64,000 nt of DNA from Gnetum montanum. Its lineage: Eukaryota > Streptophyta > Gnetopsida > Gnetales > Gnetaceae. The translations under genes were made by a program, and so were the position numbers. Shown here in pieces: positions 1 through 11,066 of this stretch; the first letter of the stretch is position 1, and each line of letters starts with the position of its first letter. The stretch spans positions 189,446 through 253,445 of the forward strand of contig MNCI01016282.1 of assembly GCA_015680685.1 (NCBI GenBank). Direction: 5' to 3'. The notes under the pieces are model-generated. The model worked only from the letters and a program-made list of their open reading frames with translations. It made no database searches and was not told the DNA's origin.

Positions 1-1638
1 AACGAAATAGAGTCCTACCGGATTTTTGAGGGTATTCTACTTGTTTTGGCCTTTCTACCCCAACACTTTTACTGGGTGAGTTGTCTTTACCTTTTTCCTG
101 TATTTTTGTGCTAGATTAGTGTATATGATTATACAATGTGGGCATGGGGGGTAGATGAGCTTGGACATGTTATTTTGTCTATTTCCCAAAATTGTCCGAT
201 TTTAGTTATGAATTTTGGAGTAATCAAACTTTAAATGTGCATAACTTTGCTTCTAGGAGTCCAATTTAGGTAAAATTCCTATCATTGAGATCATTTTGGG
301 AAGTACTTTGTAATGATAGGAGTAGTTTTCTCTTTAGGCATATATTATTTTAAAGGTTATTATAGTGATCATTTGTCATATTGAGGTATTCATGTTATGT
401 TGGCGAATCGTGGTATTGTTTTCATGGAATGACTGTAACTGTTAGGGGTGGATATGTGTAGTTAGGTTTGTTTGGGTGTGTTGTGCTTATAACATGTGTT
501 GGCTTAAGCTAGCCAGACTGTGTACATGTTTTTGCAACGACACTTGTGATCATCATTGGTGGGTGGTGCTAACATGAGGGTGTGGACCAGTTCATGATGA
601 GGCACCCTGGAGGTAGTATGGATTAACCACCACTATGATGCATTGGTGAGGCTCCTATCCCAAGCCTCATCCTAAGAGTGGGAGAGTGTAGGTGTGTTTT
701 TTCCTACAGCTGGTACATGGCATAGGTGTGTTCATCCCTATCGCTAGTCCTCCAAAAGGCTAGTGGTTGCGGGTCACAGGTTGATGAACCATAGCACCAG
801 TTGGATAAATAAAAGACTAATAAAAGACCTACAGGCAATGGCTGTTATGAGTACTCATGACAACATTTCACATGCTACACTAAGTGCAAATATGCTAGCT
901 ACCACATGGGCTATGTATGTGATGGTATCAGTTTATGAGTCATATTTTTGATAATATGTGTTCTGATTGGATTATGATTGTATGGATCATGGATTGTTTA
1001 ACAGTATATCATGGGTATGATGACATGGACATGATAGATGATGTCAAAACATGGCTGTAGCTGTGATTGTATGATAGTGTATTAGCATTATAGGTGACAT
1101 GATGTGTGTTGTTTTGAGCATGCATAAGACTAACAGTGGTTGCAGGTTGCCTTGTACCCCACTCCTCTTCTCTAGTGCAGCACTTGTTGACCATTCAACA
1201 AGGGAAGTGTAAAGGCTTCCCACTCAATTGTGTACTAACTTTATTTAATTACAAGTGGAAGATGCAAGAGCCTAGACAAGCATGGAGAGATAGAATAGAG
1301 GGGAAAATCTTCAATGCTTGGTTAATGTATATTTTTATGTATAGTAGTGTGGGCTAGATATCATTGTATGAAACTCTTTGTACTCTTATATATATGAGGA
1401 TGGTGTTTATGTGTTTTTGTAATTTAGCAGAGCAATGTATAGTTTGCTTTATGTAGAGACATGCATTTTTATAAAGTGATATCTATGTTTGGTTTTTGGT
1501 GTGGTAGGAAATTTCTATGCCATTTGACCTTCCTTAATATCATGTATTCTACACATTATTGGTTTTTAGTTATCATGCTTCCATTCTAAGATTACTTGAT
1601 CCTAGGCATCACCCTGCCGAAGCTAGGGCAAGGTGTTA
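1..1638 (+). mobile_element. Possible LTR or LTR-retrotransposon end, partial
   Basis: This stretch has no sustained open frame. Near its right end it reads GGGCAAGGTGTTACA, and gypsy-type plant LTRs often end in GTTACA. It has the composition of a long non-coding LTR, and the left end is outside the window. I found no partner LTR, primer site or target duplication, so this is a tentative label based on composition and the terminal motif only. Confidence 0.3.
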
Positions 1639-1711
1639 CAAAAAGATATCATACCTAACTCACAAGCCATATTACATGGCCTGAAAGGCATGAGACTTGT
1701 AGGCAAAACTA

Positions 1712-1900
1712 AATTTGTTCGATGACCTTTCCATCATGAAATGTGAAAGGACTCAATGGCCTAGAATGGCTGAGCAAGATGAAATGTCCAATAGAACAAC
1801 AATGAGTAGACATCCTCTATGTCCAAGAAAATAAATGTATCAATGGCACATCCCTCTACAAGAAGCCAATGAAATATTACAGCAATTTTTAAAGGAACCA
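1712..1900 (+). pseudogene. LINE endonuclease N-terminal remnant (different family from A-H)
   Basis: One plus-strand frame reads NVKGLNGLEWLSKMKC, then after a stop VDILYVQENKC. This matches the start of L1 apurinic endonucleases (NVRGLN... then DIL..QETKC), where the Asn and the Glu of QE.K are catalytic-site positions. It is a short broken fragment with no recognisable continuation. The 1901-2290 stretch after it holds nothing else I can name. Confidence 0.45.
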
Positions 1901-2617
1901 GATGCTCCTAAGGGGAAAACTCTAATGTATAATGCAAAGCTCTAAGGAGTTTGGGCCTTGGTGAAATTTGTGGGATTGCCAAGCATTTGTGATTTTGCCC
2001 TAAGGGGAATTTGGTGTATCTTGCAGAAGCACCATTGATATTGTCCTAAGGATTCGTTGCGAAGCCCTACGAGGTTCCAATGTGCCTTGCAAGAGCATTG
2101 TCATTTTCAACATTATAAGGTTTTTCAAAGTCCTATAGGATACCAAGCTCAGAGACTTTATTTAGCCTACAAAGAATGTGTGGCATTCGAGGATCTACCA
2201 CTATAATGCCCCCAAACACTTTTCCTTAGGTTATGAATTAAAGAGAAAAGTTTTATCATACATATTGGTGCATGTGTTCTATTGTGGTTCTTTTTTTTTT
2301 CTTTTTTTTTTCTTGAGAAACTATCCAAAAATATATTAGAGAAGAATAAAAACTGTACAAATTACCCAATTGTGGGAGTCCTCTCCCTTTCAGTGACATG
2401 TACCAAAATCAGGACTAGAGTACCATAGTTCCAAAACATGCCCCATAGTGTCCAAACAAACAAAGTAACCCCAATGAGGGACCCAAGGGCCCCCCACGCT
2501 TCTGCCTATACCTATTTTCAGCCAAACGCAAACCAAAAAGACACCTAGTAACCAAACACGACTAAGAGATTGTCTAAAGAAAACCAAACAAAAACAACCA
2601 AAAATCAATCACATCGA

Positions 2618-3379
2618 TCAGATGTATTGAGGCAGCCAAGAACATCTACACATAGGCCGTAGCCACGAGTGAATATTATCCAGCATGTTTTGATGTTCCT
2701 CAGTATTGACAAAAGCAACAACCTGCTAAAAGCTTTTAAAAGCATCCACCTTACATGCACGCATAGCTGCATCACCCTTGCCATCAGGGTGCAGCCTAGC
2801 CGACATCCATCTAATGAACCGCCTAAGACCCTACCACAAAGATAAGCAATTAATGTTCATTATAATGTAGGGGCATTTCCCCTCATGTAGGCAGGTAATC
2901 GCATTCTATTCATGTGCATGGTCTCCTTGGCATTGAAGCTGCTCGTCCTCTAGGCATTCATTTTCACATTGTAGCTTTACCACATGTTCTTGTTCCTGTC
3001 GTTCCACGTCTTCCTGCTGGATTTCAACCCCTAAATACTGATAGAGCTCATCCTCCAATGTGGCCTTGGTCACCACATCCTCTATTTCCTTTTGCCCCAG
3101 AATATCCCTAAAAATTTCTTGGTGTCGTAGCTCTACTTGCAGCAGTTGTTGCTGAAAGGCTTCCTCCCTGTCTTGCCACTTGGTGTCGTTGCGCATCCTT
3201 AAAGCGGCCTCCTCCATGGCTCTTTCCAACACCCTTTGCTGAAACTCCTGTTCTAGCCACTCAATCTCCTCCTTATCAACCTCAACTAGCGGAAGCTATC
3301 GTTGGCCAGGCAATAGGTTCTACCCCACATCCATCTGTTTACTAGTCCCCAGCAGTCCATCTTGGGGGCGAACCATAGT

Positions 3380-3416
<37 letters not shown>

Positions 3417-3893
3417 CAACCCCCCCAAAAACCACTGCTACCTACGAACATAGATAACATTGTAGGACCCCGCCAACCCCCGCAACACTGGCTCAAGCCG
3501 CACAGCCCACCACAATGCAAGTGCAACCCCCAAGTGTTGTCTTGGGTGTTTCCGCCAAAGTGAATCCAGGAAGAATTTAGGCACATTAATTGAACACCCT
3601 GAGCATAGGCATTTAAAAAAACTGAAATGAACACCTTGCAGTTTCCACACATTCCCAGGCAAAATGAAAAACCTTTCAATCAGATCAACCAAGTCCTACC
3701 AAAAAGGTGACAAGCGAGATTTGGGCACCTGCCCACTTGTAGTCCGTGGCACAAGCCTGGGGAAAAAGGCCTCCACATCCTACAAGCCTTCGCCCATAGG
3801 CAAAACAGCCTCCCCACCAGCCTACACCCCAAGAACCCATGTGATGGTCTCCTCTGTGAGGTCGATCCTCACTCCCTGAAAGGTGGTGATATC
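2618..3893 (-). pseudogene. ORF2 C-terminal part of LINE A: transposon-protein-like domain, coiled coil, J-like module
   Basis: Read right to left, the frame first shows LIERFFILPGN and KLQGVHFSFFKC from the globular domain, then a poly-Gly stretch from the C-run at 3381-3414. Next comes a charged helical segment (TKWQDREEAFQQQLLQVEL) at about 3190-2950. It ends with CPYIIMNINC, a TAG, GLRRFIRWMSARLHPDGKGD and AFKSF.QVVAFVNTE, stopping at 2618. The HPD codons are 2783-2791 and the Tyr codon starts at 2869. The Tyr-to-His distance is 26 residues, as in E. coli DnaJ. Broken by stops, so inactive as a gene. Confidence 0.65.
3381..3414 (+). repeat. Poly-C homopolymer (poly-G in the LINE sense strand)
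   Basis: A 34-bp run of C lies in the linker between the globular domain and the coiled coil of LINE A. It would encode poly-Gly in the sense frame. The same linker is G-rich in copies E and G. Confidence 0.9.
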
Positions 3894-4029
3894 TCTATTC
3901 TGGCTTGATTTCATCTATTTCCAACATTTAATCTGATTCTGGCAATTTTCATTAGAATTCATTCAACCATCCCCTCTCCCACCCTTTCTGAACTTAATGA
4001 TCCACAAGTGGTATTAGATCCTAATGACC

Positions 4030-4257
4030 ATTTCTAAATTGATAACCCAGAAAAATGGAAGGAACAATGGTGTCACTTGCAATACCACTCCACCTAGATG
4101 GTACAAACAATGTCATTGGAAAGAGTAGGATGCAAATGAATTTACGATCTTTTGGGTTTGATGTGCAACAAGTCAAGCATGATAAAGATATGACCATTAC
4201 ACATAAGGAACCAAGGATAGAAACAAGATGTTCATTTTCCATAGATATTTTAAATGT
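4030..4257 (+). pseudogene. Ty1/copia gag N-terminal fragment, interrupted by LINE B
   Basis: The frame starting at 4055 reads PLHLDGTNNVIGKSRMQMNL then RSFGFDV. This matches the conserved start of plant copia Gag (LDGTNY..WK.RM...L.S.G.DVW). It runs into the 3' end of LINE B near 4258, and gag-like sequence resumes after LINE B at about 6000. It is a dead fragment. The stretch 3907-4029 before it shows nothing recognisable. Confidence 0.55.
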
Positions 4258-5960
4258 TAAAAAAAATGGAGAAATTTGGGATATATTCATTTTGAACAAA
4301 ATTTACAGAAGAGTACAAAAATTTTCCCCAAAAAATAGGAGGGCTTCTCCCCTTCTCCCCCAACAATAACACCCCAACACTTAGGACAGAACAAAAAGAA
4401 TCCCAAGCTGGGGCCCACCTACCCCCTCCATCACACACCCACCCCCCCCCCCACCCCACCCTTCGGCACACCAAATTGCATCAAGTGATCATTCATGCAA
4501 GCCCAGGCCAGCACCATCAAATGTTTTATAAACAAAACTACAAAAGGACAAAAGACAAAGAGGCATTTCCTGTAGGGCCCCTTCAATCCCATTGCTTAAA
4601 GGTGATATGGCAGCGAGGTACAGGGACAAATATTCTGTTCCTGCCTATGGATGGCATCCAAAACAGCCCTATGTTGTTTTGTGTCCACGAAGGCAGCAGC
4701 TTGTTGAAGTTCTTGAAGGCTTTTTCCTTTTGCACACACATCATCACATCCCTTTTGCCATCAAGGTGCAATTCCTTCCCCTATCTTCGGATGTCTACTT
4801 AGGGCTGACCACAGTGCATTACGACCAATATCCAAAATGACATAAGCGCGTCATCTTTGGCACAGCCAAGTCCTCACCTCGTCTACATGCACCCGATCTA
4901 GCTATTGTTGGATCTAGGCTACCTCCTACTCACACCGTGCCTAAGCCTTATGCTCCTAGACCTCTTGGAGATGAGTGTCCTCCTTCAACTCTTCACTAAT
5001 ATGGTCTCGAAGGTCCATCTCCATCTCCTGTCATGTCGTTGCCTCCGCTAGATCTTGATGAACCTGTTCTTCTTTGATGGCCTACTTGATGGCATTAATC
5101 TACCGATGCTCCCACTACTCTCATTCCCTTTGGAACTCTTCCTCCCTCTACAGCCACTTGGCCTCCCACAGCACCCATTCCACCACCTACCCCTATGCCA
5201 CAACCTCTACCATCAAAACCCCCATCAACGAAATCCAACCTCCACCCCCAAAGTCTGCCTCATCCTCCTCTAGCGCCACAATAGTCCTATCCCCTACTAC
5301 TGCTCTAGGGGGTGAGAAGGTCCACCCCCCCCTAGAAGCAGCTCCCAACCCCACCTCCAGCATGCTCCTTGACTCACCCCCAACACCTCCTCCAAAGACC
5401 TACTCTATCCTCCCCCCCTACTCAATCGAATCCTTCAACTTTGAGGAGACTTCCACCACTGCTAGTGGAACACACCACATCCTCTGGCCGTAAACAACCC
5501 AGACCATGCACCTACCCTGGGCCACCCTCCATAAAGCCAAAATCAACTCAGAATGGGTACCCCTCCATTGCCTACATAGCACAATGATGAAAAATTGAAG
5601 CAAATTCACCATGCACCCCCTACGCAAGCAACGCATGAGGGTAAAACACACCCCCAACAACTTCCATCTATCCCCTAAATGCACAAAAAATTGATCAACC
5701 ATGACCGCCACATCTTGCCACATCGGCTCAAGGGTCAACTTCAACACCTATCCACTACCAATCTTTGGGGTAGGCCCAAGGAAGAACTCCTATGTGTCCT
5801 GCAGCCCTCTACCCCAGAGAGAAATCTCCTCCCCCAACACTGGCACTTGAAGATACCTTGCCACGGCCACCTCCATGAGCTCAATGCGAACACCACAAAA
5901 CATCATATAGTCCCCCACCCAAGATATGCGAACACTCTCAAAACATCATATCAAGAGAAA
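4258..5960 (-). mobile_element. LINE copy B (5'-truncated, inserted in a copia fragment)
   Basis: The minus-strand reading recovers the same C-terminal ORF2 order as in the other copies. Globular-domain pieces (VDQFFVHLGDRWKLLGV, LRRGCMVNLLQFF, HSELILALWR) lie at 5690-5440, a proline-rich linker follows, and a J-like remnant sits near 4640-4870. No clean poly-A tail or target duplication is visible. Both borders are approximate and are set by the flanking copia gag sequence. Confidence 0.6.
4640..5940 (-). pseudogene. ORF2 C-terminal remnant of LINE B
   Basis: Frames are shifted several times. The end reads KELHLDGKRDVMMCVQKEKA then FKNFNKLLPSW, matching HPDGKGD...AFK.FQ in the other copies. 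The HPD position (4760-4768) reads His-Leu-Asp because CCT became CTT. A shifted frame just upstream gives VILDIGRNALWSALSRH, the first J-like helix region. Not functional. Confidence 0.5.
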
Positions 5961-5984
5961 AAATGATAGCATGAAAAAAAAGGA

Positions 5985-6960
5985 AATGACACATCAACAA
6001 TTGGGATGATGAGAATGTTAGTGAAGAAGAAGTAGAAAATGGAAAATCATCTAGCACTCATCTCGCTTGCATGGCCATCACAAGCACAAAGCAAACTCAA
6101 GACAATGATGAGGATGATCCAAGCGATGATGAGGAAGTAGGAACCATTAAGAAAAGGGATGAATATACTATAGAAAATTTTGTAAAATTGCAACAAATAT
6201 GTTTAAAATTAATAAACAAGCTACACCAATGTCAGTTAGCCTTTGAATATGAGTCCAACTCTTGTTTAGCACTAACATGTGAGATCACAACCCTTAAGGT
6301 TCAAATGTGTGTAGTGTGCACTAACCACTTTGAATGAATCACTTAAGATGCAAGTCCAAAAAGCTTCATTACAATAAGAAACTAAACTCTTGAATGAAAT
6401 TACTCTTTTTAGAGCTAAGAATGACAAGCCAAAAAGCTAAAAACTTGGACTTGGACAACAAGTTAAAGGATGAAAAACAAATAACTGAATGCTTTGTCAA
6501 AGGCAAGGCATCTTTGAATGAGATGCTTACACAAGGAATGAATCCAAGTGACAAAAGTGGTCTTCACCGCAAACCATCCACTTCAACTAACATGGAAAAT
6601 CCTTCGCCAAAGTGGAGTTACAAGACCAAGTTTGATCATCCTTTTTCAAAAGTTTTCTACATCAATCATGTGCTATTATTACTATAAATTAGGTCATATC
6701 AAGAAATGTTTCCTTTTAGAAGATCAAAATTTCAAGACAATTCTCACTTGGTCTTTCAAGATAGAATGAGTAAAAAGGATTTGCAAGTCCAATAGACTAA
6801 AGGCTGGGTGTCCAAGATGAATCCAAGCAAGACACAAGAAAAAGTTGTTGCCCCTCAAGAGACAAGATCTTCACAACATCATTGCTCTTGTTGTTTGATA
6901 GCCAAGGTGTTGATCCAATCAAACAAGGGAACACCAATGAAGAGACAAAGCTCAAGTATG
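5985..6960 (+). pseudogene. Ty1/copia gag C-terminal fragment with decayed zinc knuckle
   Basis: An acidic stretch (ENVSEEEVENG, DNDEDDPSDDEEVG) from about 6010 is followed by a helical segment with NFVKLQQICLKLINKL. Next comes a Lys-rich stretch and CYYYYKLGHIKKCF near 6670-6710. The last is a CCHC knuckle in which the second Cys has become Tyr. GWVSKMN near 6805 is also typical of copia Gag ends. Frames are broken. Together with 4030-4257 this appears to be one copia remnant split by LINE B. The stretch 6961-7303 is AT-rich with nothing recognisable. Confidence 0.5.
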
Positions 6961-7312
6961 GACATCATGGCAAAAAGAAGGATTCATAGAAGAGAATAAA
7001 AGAGACAAGGAACAATTAATCCTTCATCACTACATCACCACTTCAAGGTTGGGACTTATTTGAATGTGTTGATGCTTAGCTACTTGCGGAAAATGTGTGC
7101 TCCAAAGAATATGCACTCAAAGTATTAAAAACTTGAAACTGGTGATGGCAAATATCTAAAATGTTTGATGTTCATTATTTCCACTTTCTTTTCACTTTAT
7201 AGATCTATTGAGAGTATAGATTCCCAAATTTTGTTTTTTGGATGATTTCTAATGTCTAAAATATGTTTAACATTAAAATATGTAATCTTTTATGGGTATT
7301 TTTGAAGGTTTT

Positions 7313-8712
7313 TTTTTGGAAAAATGTTCAAGCAATATTATTCCAAAAAAAAGACTATACAAATGTACAAAGTGGGTCATCGACCCTAGGCCCCAAAACC
7401 ATCCCAACCACATGGCTCAAAGGCCTCCCACAAAGCGTTCCTTGATAGTAATCTGGGCCAAGACCCCTCCCCCCAAGTGAAAACCTTGCATCCGCATGAC
7501 TTGGCCAATCACACAGCCCCAAGAACAATTGCAAATNACACATCTAGCCCCAAGCCACTGCACCATACAGTCTTGGCTAGCTGCAAAACTGACCCCTTAC
7601 TCTCTACCACAGCAAAGGCCTTGGAAGCTTTCATGTCTGTCGCAATCTACTTAACCGTGGTGTTGGGCCCAAGCGCCAATCTTTGATTATTCTCTTCAAT
7701 GAGCTACACCAAGCTCGTCTAGTGTTCAGTGAATACCACTTCCATCCATTAGAGGTCCTGCAAGAGCAAGGAATTCGCCTCCCATCGAGCCTCCTATCGC
7801 ATGTCCTCCCACTGCCACAGTGATGCTCCTCCAAGCACACCTGCTCGACAGCCAAGCGGCACTTGTCCAACTACGTTCTGTTGTTGGTGCACCGCTTTGG
7901 CTCTGACTCCCCGTCTGCAGATTGGCATGGCCCCTCAACCCTACCCAAAACAGGGCCCCGACTACCCTATGTCTGCGCCCTAGCTCCTTGCCCATGGCCC
8001 TGCCTCCATTGATAAACAATTGTTGACATCAAATGTGCGATCAACACACCCTCATGCCATAGCACAAGAACCACCTTGGGGTGCCGCCCCAACCACCGCC
8101 TCCAAAGGGATTCCCAGAAAAACTAGGACAAATTAACAAGGGAGCCATGTAGCAAATGCTTAAGGAAGGTGAAATGCACGCCCACAAGCTTGTGGGGGTA
8201 TCCTGATTGGATGAAATGCCTTTCCACCAGAATTGCCACCTCCCTCCAGATGCCCTACAATCCAAATTTCCAAATGTGCCCACTGGCAATCTTGGGAATG
8301 GGCCCTAGGAAGAACTTTGTCACATTCGTTTGCACCTGCACCATCGATGCCACAATCTCCCCTTCCGCAGCCACCCCCAACACAATAGCCAATGCCTGCA
8401 TCGACACCTCAATCTTCTTACCCCTGTACTATGTTGTATTTCCCACCCAGTTCTCATAAAATTGTTGCGTCAACAGGCTCAATTCTCCTTTTTAAGTGTT
8501 TTAGCATGTCCACCCACCCCATCCTTTCGACCAATGCCCATAACTTGGGCATTCCAAAGAATTCCGTCCATGACAACTCGAAGAGTAGCCTTTGCTCCAT
8601 GGCCTTAGTGGCCTTCGTCCACAGTAATTGTGCCTCCAGGACCACCGTCATGGCTGCAGGGAGCAGCTGCCCGTGAAAGACCAACGAATTCCTACATTTT
8701 CATAGGATCAAC
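7313..8712 (-). mobile_element. LINE copy C (5'-truncated)
   Basis: The T-run at the left end is a poly-A tail on the minus strand. A 9-bp duplication GAAGGTTTT at 7304-7312 and 8713-8721 flanks the element. The 5' end of the copy reads LWALVERMGW then MLKHLKRRIEPVDATIL, matching LW.LV.QCGW..LQRLVG.PDLADDAFF in copies E and G. A coiled-coil remnant (EARWEANSLLLQDL) lies near 7800. Unlike the other seven copies, I could not find the HPD module; the 3' end differs or is too decayed. An N lies at 7537. Confidence 0.6.
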
Positions 8713-8721
8713 GAAGGTTTT

Positions 8722-11066
8722 ATTATTTGAGATTTATATTATTTTTTCAACTACCAATTCCTAGATGACAATTCCCAATTGGATCACAATCTAGAACCAA
8801 TCCTAACTCCAATTGTTCAGATCACGATCTAGAACTGATCCAAGAATAGAATGTCATAATCCCCATACCTCTTATCTCTAATCTTAAAGTAACTAGATAG
8901 TTGCCTAGAGAAGACAGGGCTAACCACCCCACTATCATGGTCAAGTCATGTGCAAGAAAATGTGAATGATAACACCATCATGTTGAAGACCAGCATCCTT
9001 GAAACCCACAAGCTCAAAGAGAGGTTAAACTTCTTTTCACAAATGTGTGGTATGACTGTTAACTAGGCCAAGTTGGCCATATATGAAGTGTCTATCCTCT
9101 AGCCCACCTTCAAAGAATTGCCATGACCATGAAAGGCATGGTACAAAACTTGTCAAACATATACTTGAATACACCCATGTTCATGCATAGATCCCCGACC
9201 CACATTTGGAATACAAAAACCACCTATCCTTGCTAATGAAAGCCTAACGTTGGCCTCAAAGTGGACTTGCATTGCCATTGGAAAATTCATCAAACTTATA
9301 GATTAATACACCATAGTAAGAAAGCCTCTAGACAATTTGAAAATTCAAGAGTCAACAGCATAGGCACTTTTATGTGCCAAAGGTTAGGACCATTGCCTTA
9401 GTGGTTTATCCACTCTAATCTTTAGAGTGCATACTTGACACAACAAGTCGTTCTTAGCATGTCAAAAGTCGGTGATGTTGTTCATTGCAACTATTTTGGA
9501 GTTGATTAGGCTTCCTACTGAAGGAGAGCTTTTCCTCAAAGGCTCCCCAATAAGCACAACATTGCAACAGTATCTTTTGGGAAGGGGCCATGGCCAACAA
9601 AGAACAAAGGTATGCATTGCATAACGAACCTCTAGGAGCCTTAGAAGTGACAACAAAAGTAGTCTTTGGTTCTTTTTTTACTAAAGATTGGAATGGCTTA
9701 TTCGGGAACAATGGTGGTTTTCATGAGTCCTAACATATGGTCCAACCATCGACATCCTACTATTTATGAAGGATGCAATCATAAAGATGGTGGAGTGGAC
9801 CAAAGTTGCCAAATATCCAACCATGGAACACAAGGGCCTTCTAGAAACCCTCAAGGATCACAAAGGTGTTAGGGAAGAGGATATCCCCAAGGAAGACTAT
9901 CTAACCACCCTCTATTAAGTTGGAAAAATGTTGCGATGAACCAACATGGAGGGGATGACCAACCTGCAAGGCTTATTGTCAAAATCCCATAAAACTTCCA
10001 ACTTCACATGCAAACGCACTACACACATTATGAGCGGGATTTCCGTTGAGATGAGTAACAAGATGTCCTCGTTAAAGGCAAAGGAATGCCCAATGATGAG
10101 GGCTGATAGCCTCAAAATAGAAGGCATGGCTAATACACTCCCTTAAAGCCTTATGTTAAGGACTTGGACTATCATGGTAGCAAGGAGTACTCAAACCCTA
10201 GCAATCAAGATGACCCAAGCATAACCACAAAGTCATCAAGGCATAGAGGTGACACTACCAATAGGCAACTACATACTCAAAGTTAAAGATAGATAGGGAC
10301 AATGCTGGCCCAAGAAAGCTTGCATCAAGACCTAACAAAAAACCTACATGTATTGATCTCAACCCAAACGTAAGACTCCTCAGACATCAATGAACTCCCC
10401 AACCATGGCTACTAACATCAAATCCCTTTGATGTCGTAAAGCCCTAACTTGGGGCTAGAACATTCAATGGGTGGGATTTCATTCCTGCCACAAGCCCATA
10501 GACCACAGTTTGTCTATCATCTCCCCTACTAACAAAGGCTCGTTAAGCCTCAAGTATTCAATGAAAAAGGTAGATATTCTTGAATTCCAAATTATCAAAT
10601 GTCCTAAGGTTGGTAGCATCTCTAGGCTGCCATGGGTTCTTAACAACACCCTTGCCCATTTTGAGGGTTACAAACCATTTTAGCTAGATGATCAATTCAT
10701 GGATTTTGGCATTGCAAATACCTCCACTGTCACAGACTGCTACCCACCTCTTTGTGGCAAGATGGAAATCTCAACACTTGAGTGTTTGAACAGTTTGACT
10801 AAGTTAATAGGCAACATGATCACTCCTCAGAACCATCTAGCACAAGAGGCAAACCCTATATCTAACATCTGCCCCTACTCCTATTTCTTGTTGTTTTAAG
10901 TTCTTAACATTTTTCTCCTCATTTTAAGTTAGACATGATTAAGTTTTTCATGGGCCTACTTTTGTGGGGCCTCACTACCCTGTAGTGTTTTCATGTTGTT
11001 TCAATCCGCTAGTTTCCCCTTGTTTTGCTTGGCCTCAACTGCTAGCCCTTTAGGTAACTTTTGTAT
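8722..11066. other. Unassigned repeat-like sequence between LINE C and LINE D
   Basis: There is no continuous gene here. Short plus-strand open pieces occur, for example ELIRLPTEGELFLKGSPIS near 9495-9560 and frames at 10471-10683 and 10699-10899. They are interrupted by many stops and suggest a decayed element whose family I do not recognise. I saw no missing helicase exon in this stretch. Confidence 0.4.

Larger units (their letters stand above)
2291..3893 (-). mobile_element. LINE copy A (5'-truncated L1-type, J-domain family)
   Basis: The left end is a T-rich run (2291-2312), which is the poly-A tail of a minus-strand element. It is flanked by an imperfect 13-bp duplication, TCTATTGTGGTTC at 2278-2290 and TCTATTCTGGCTT at 3894-3906 (11/13). 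Only the C-terminal part of ORF2 is present: part of the transposon-protein-like domain, the poly-Gly linker, the coiled coil and the J-like module. The copy is old, with CpG largely lost and several stops. Confidence 0.75.
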
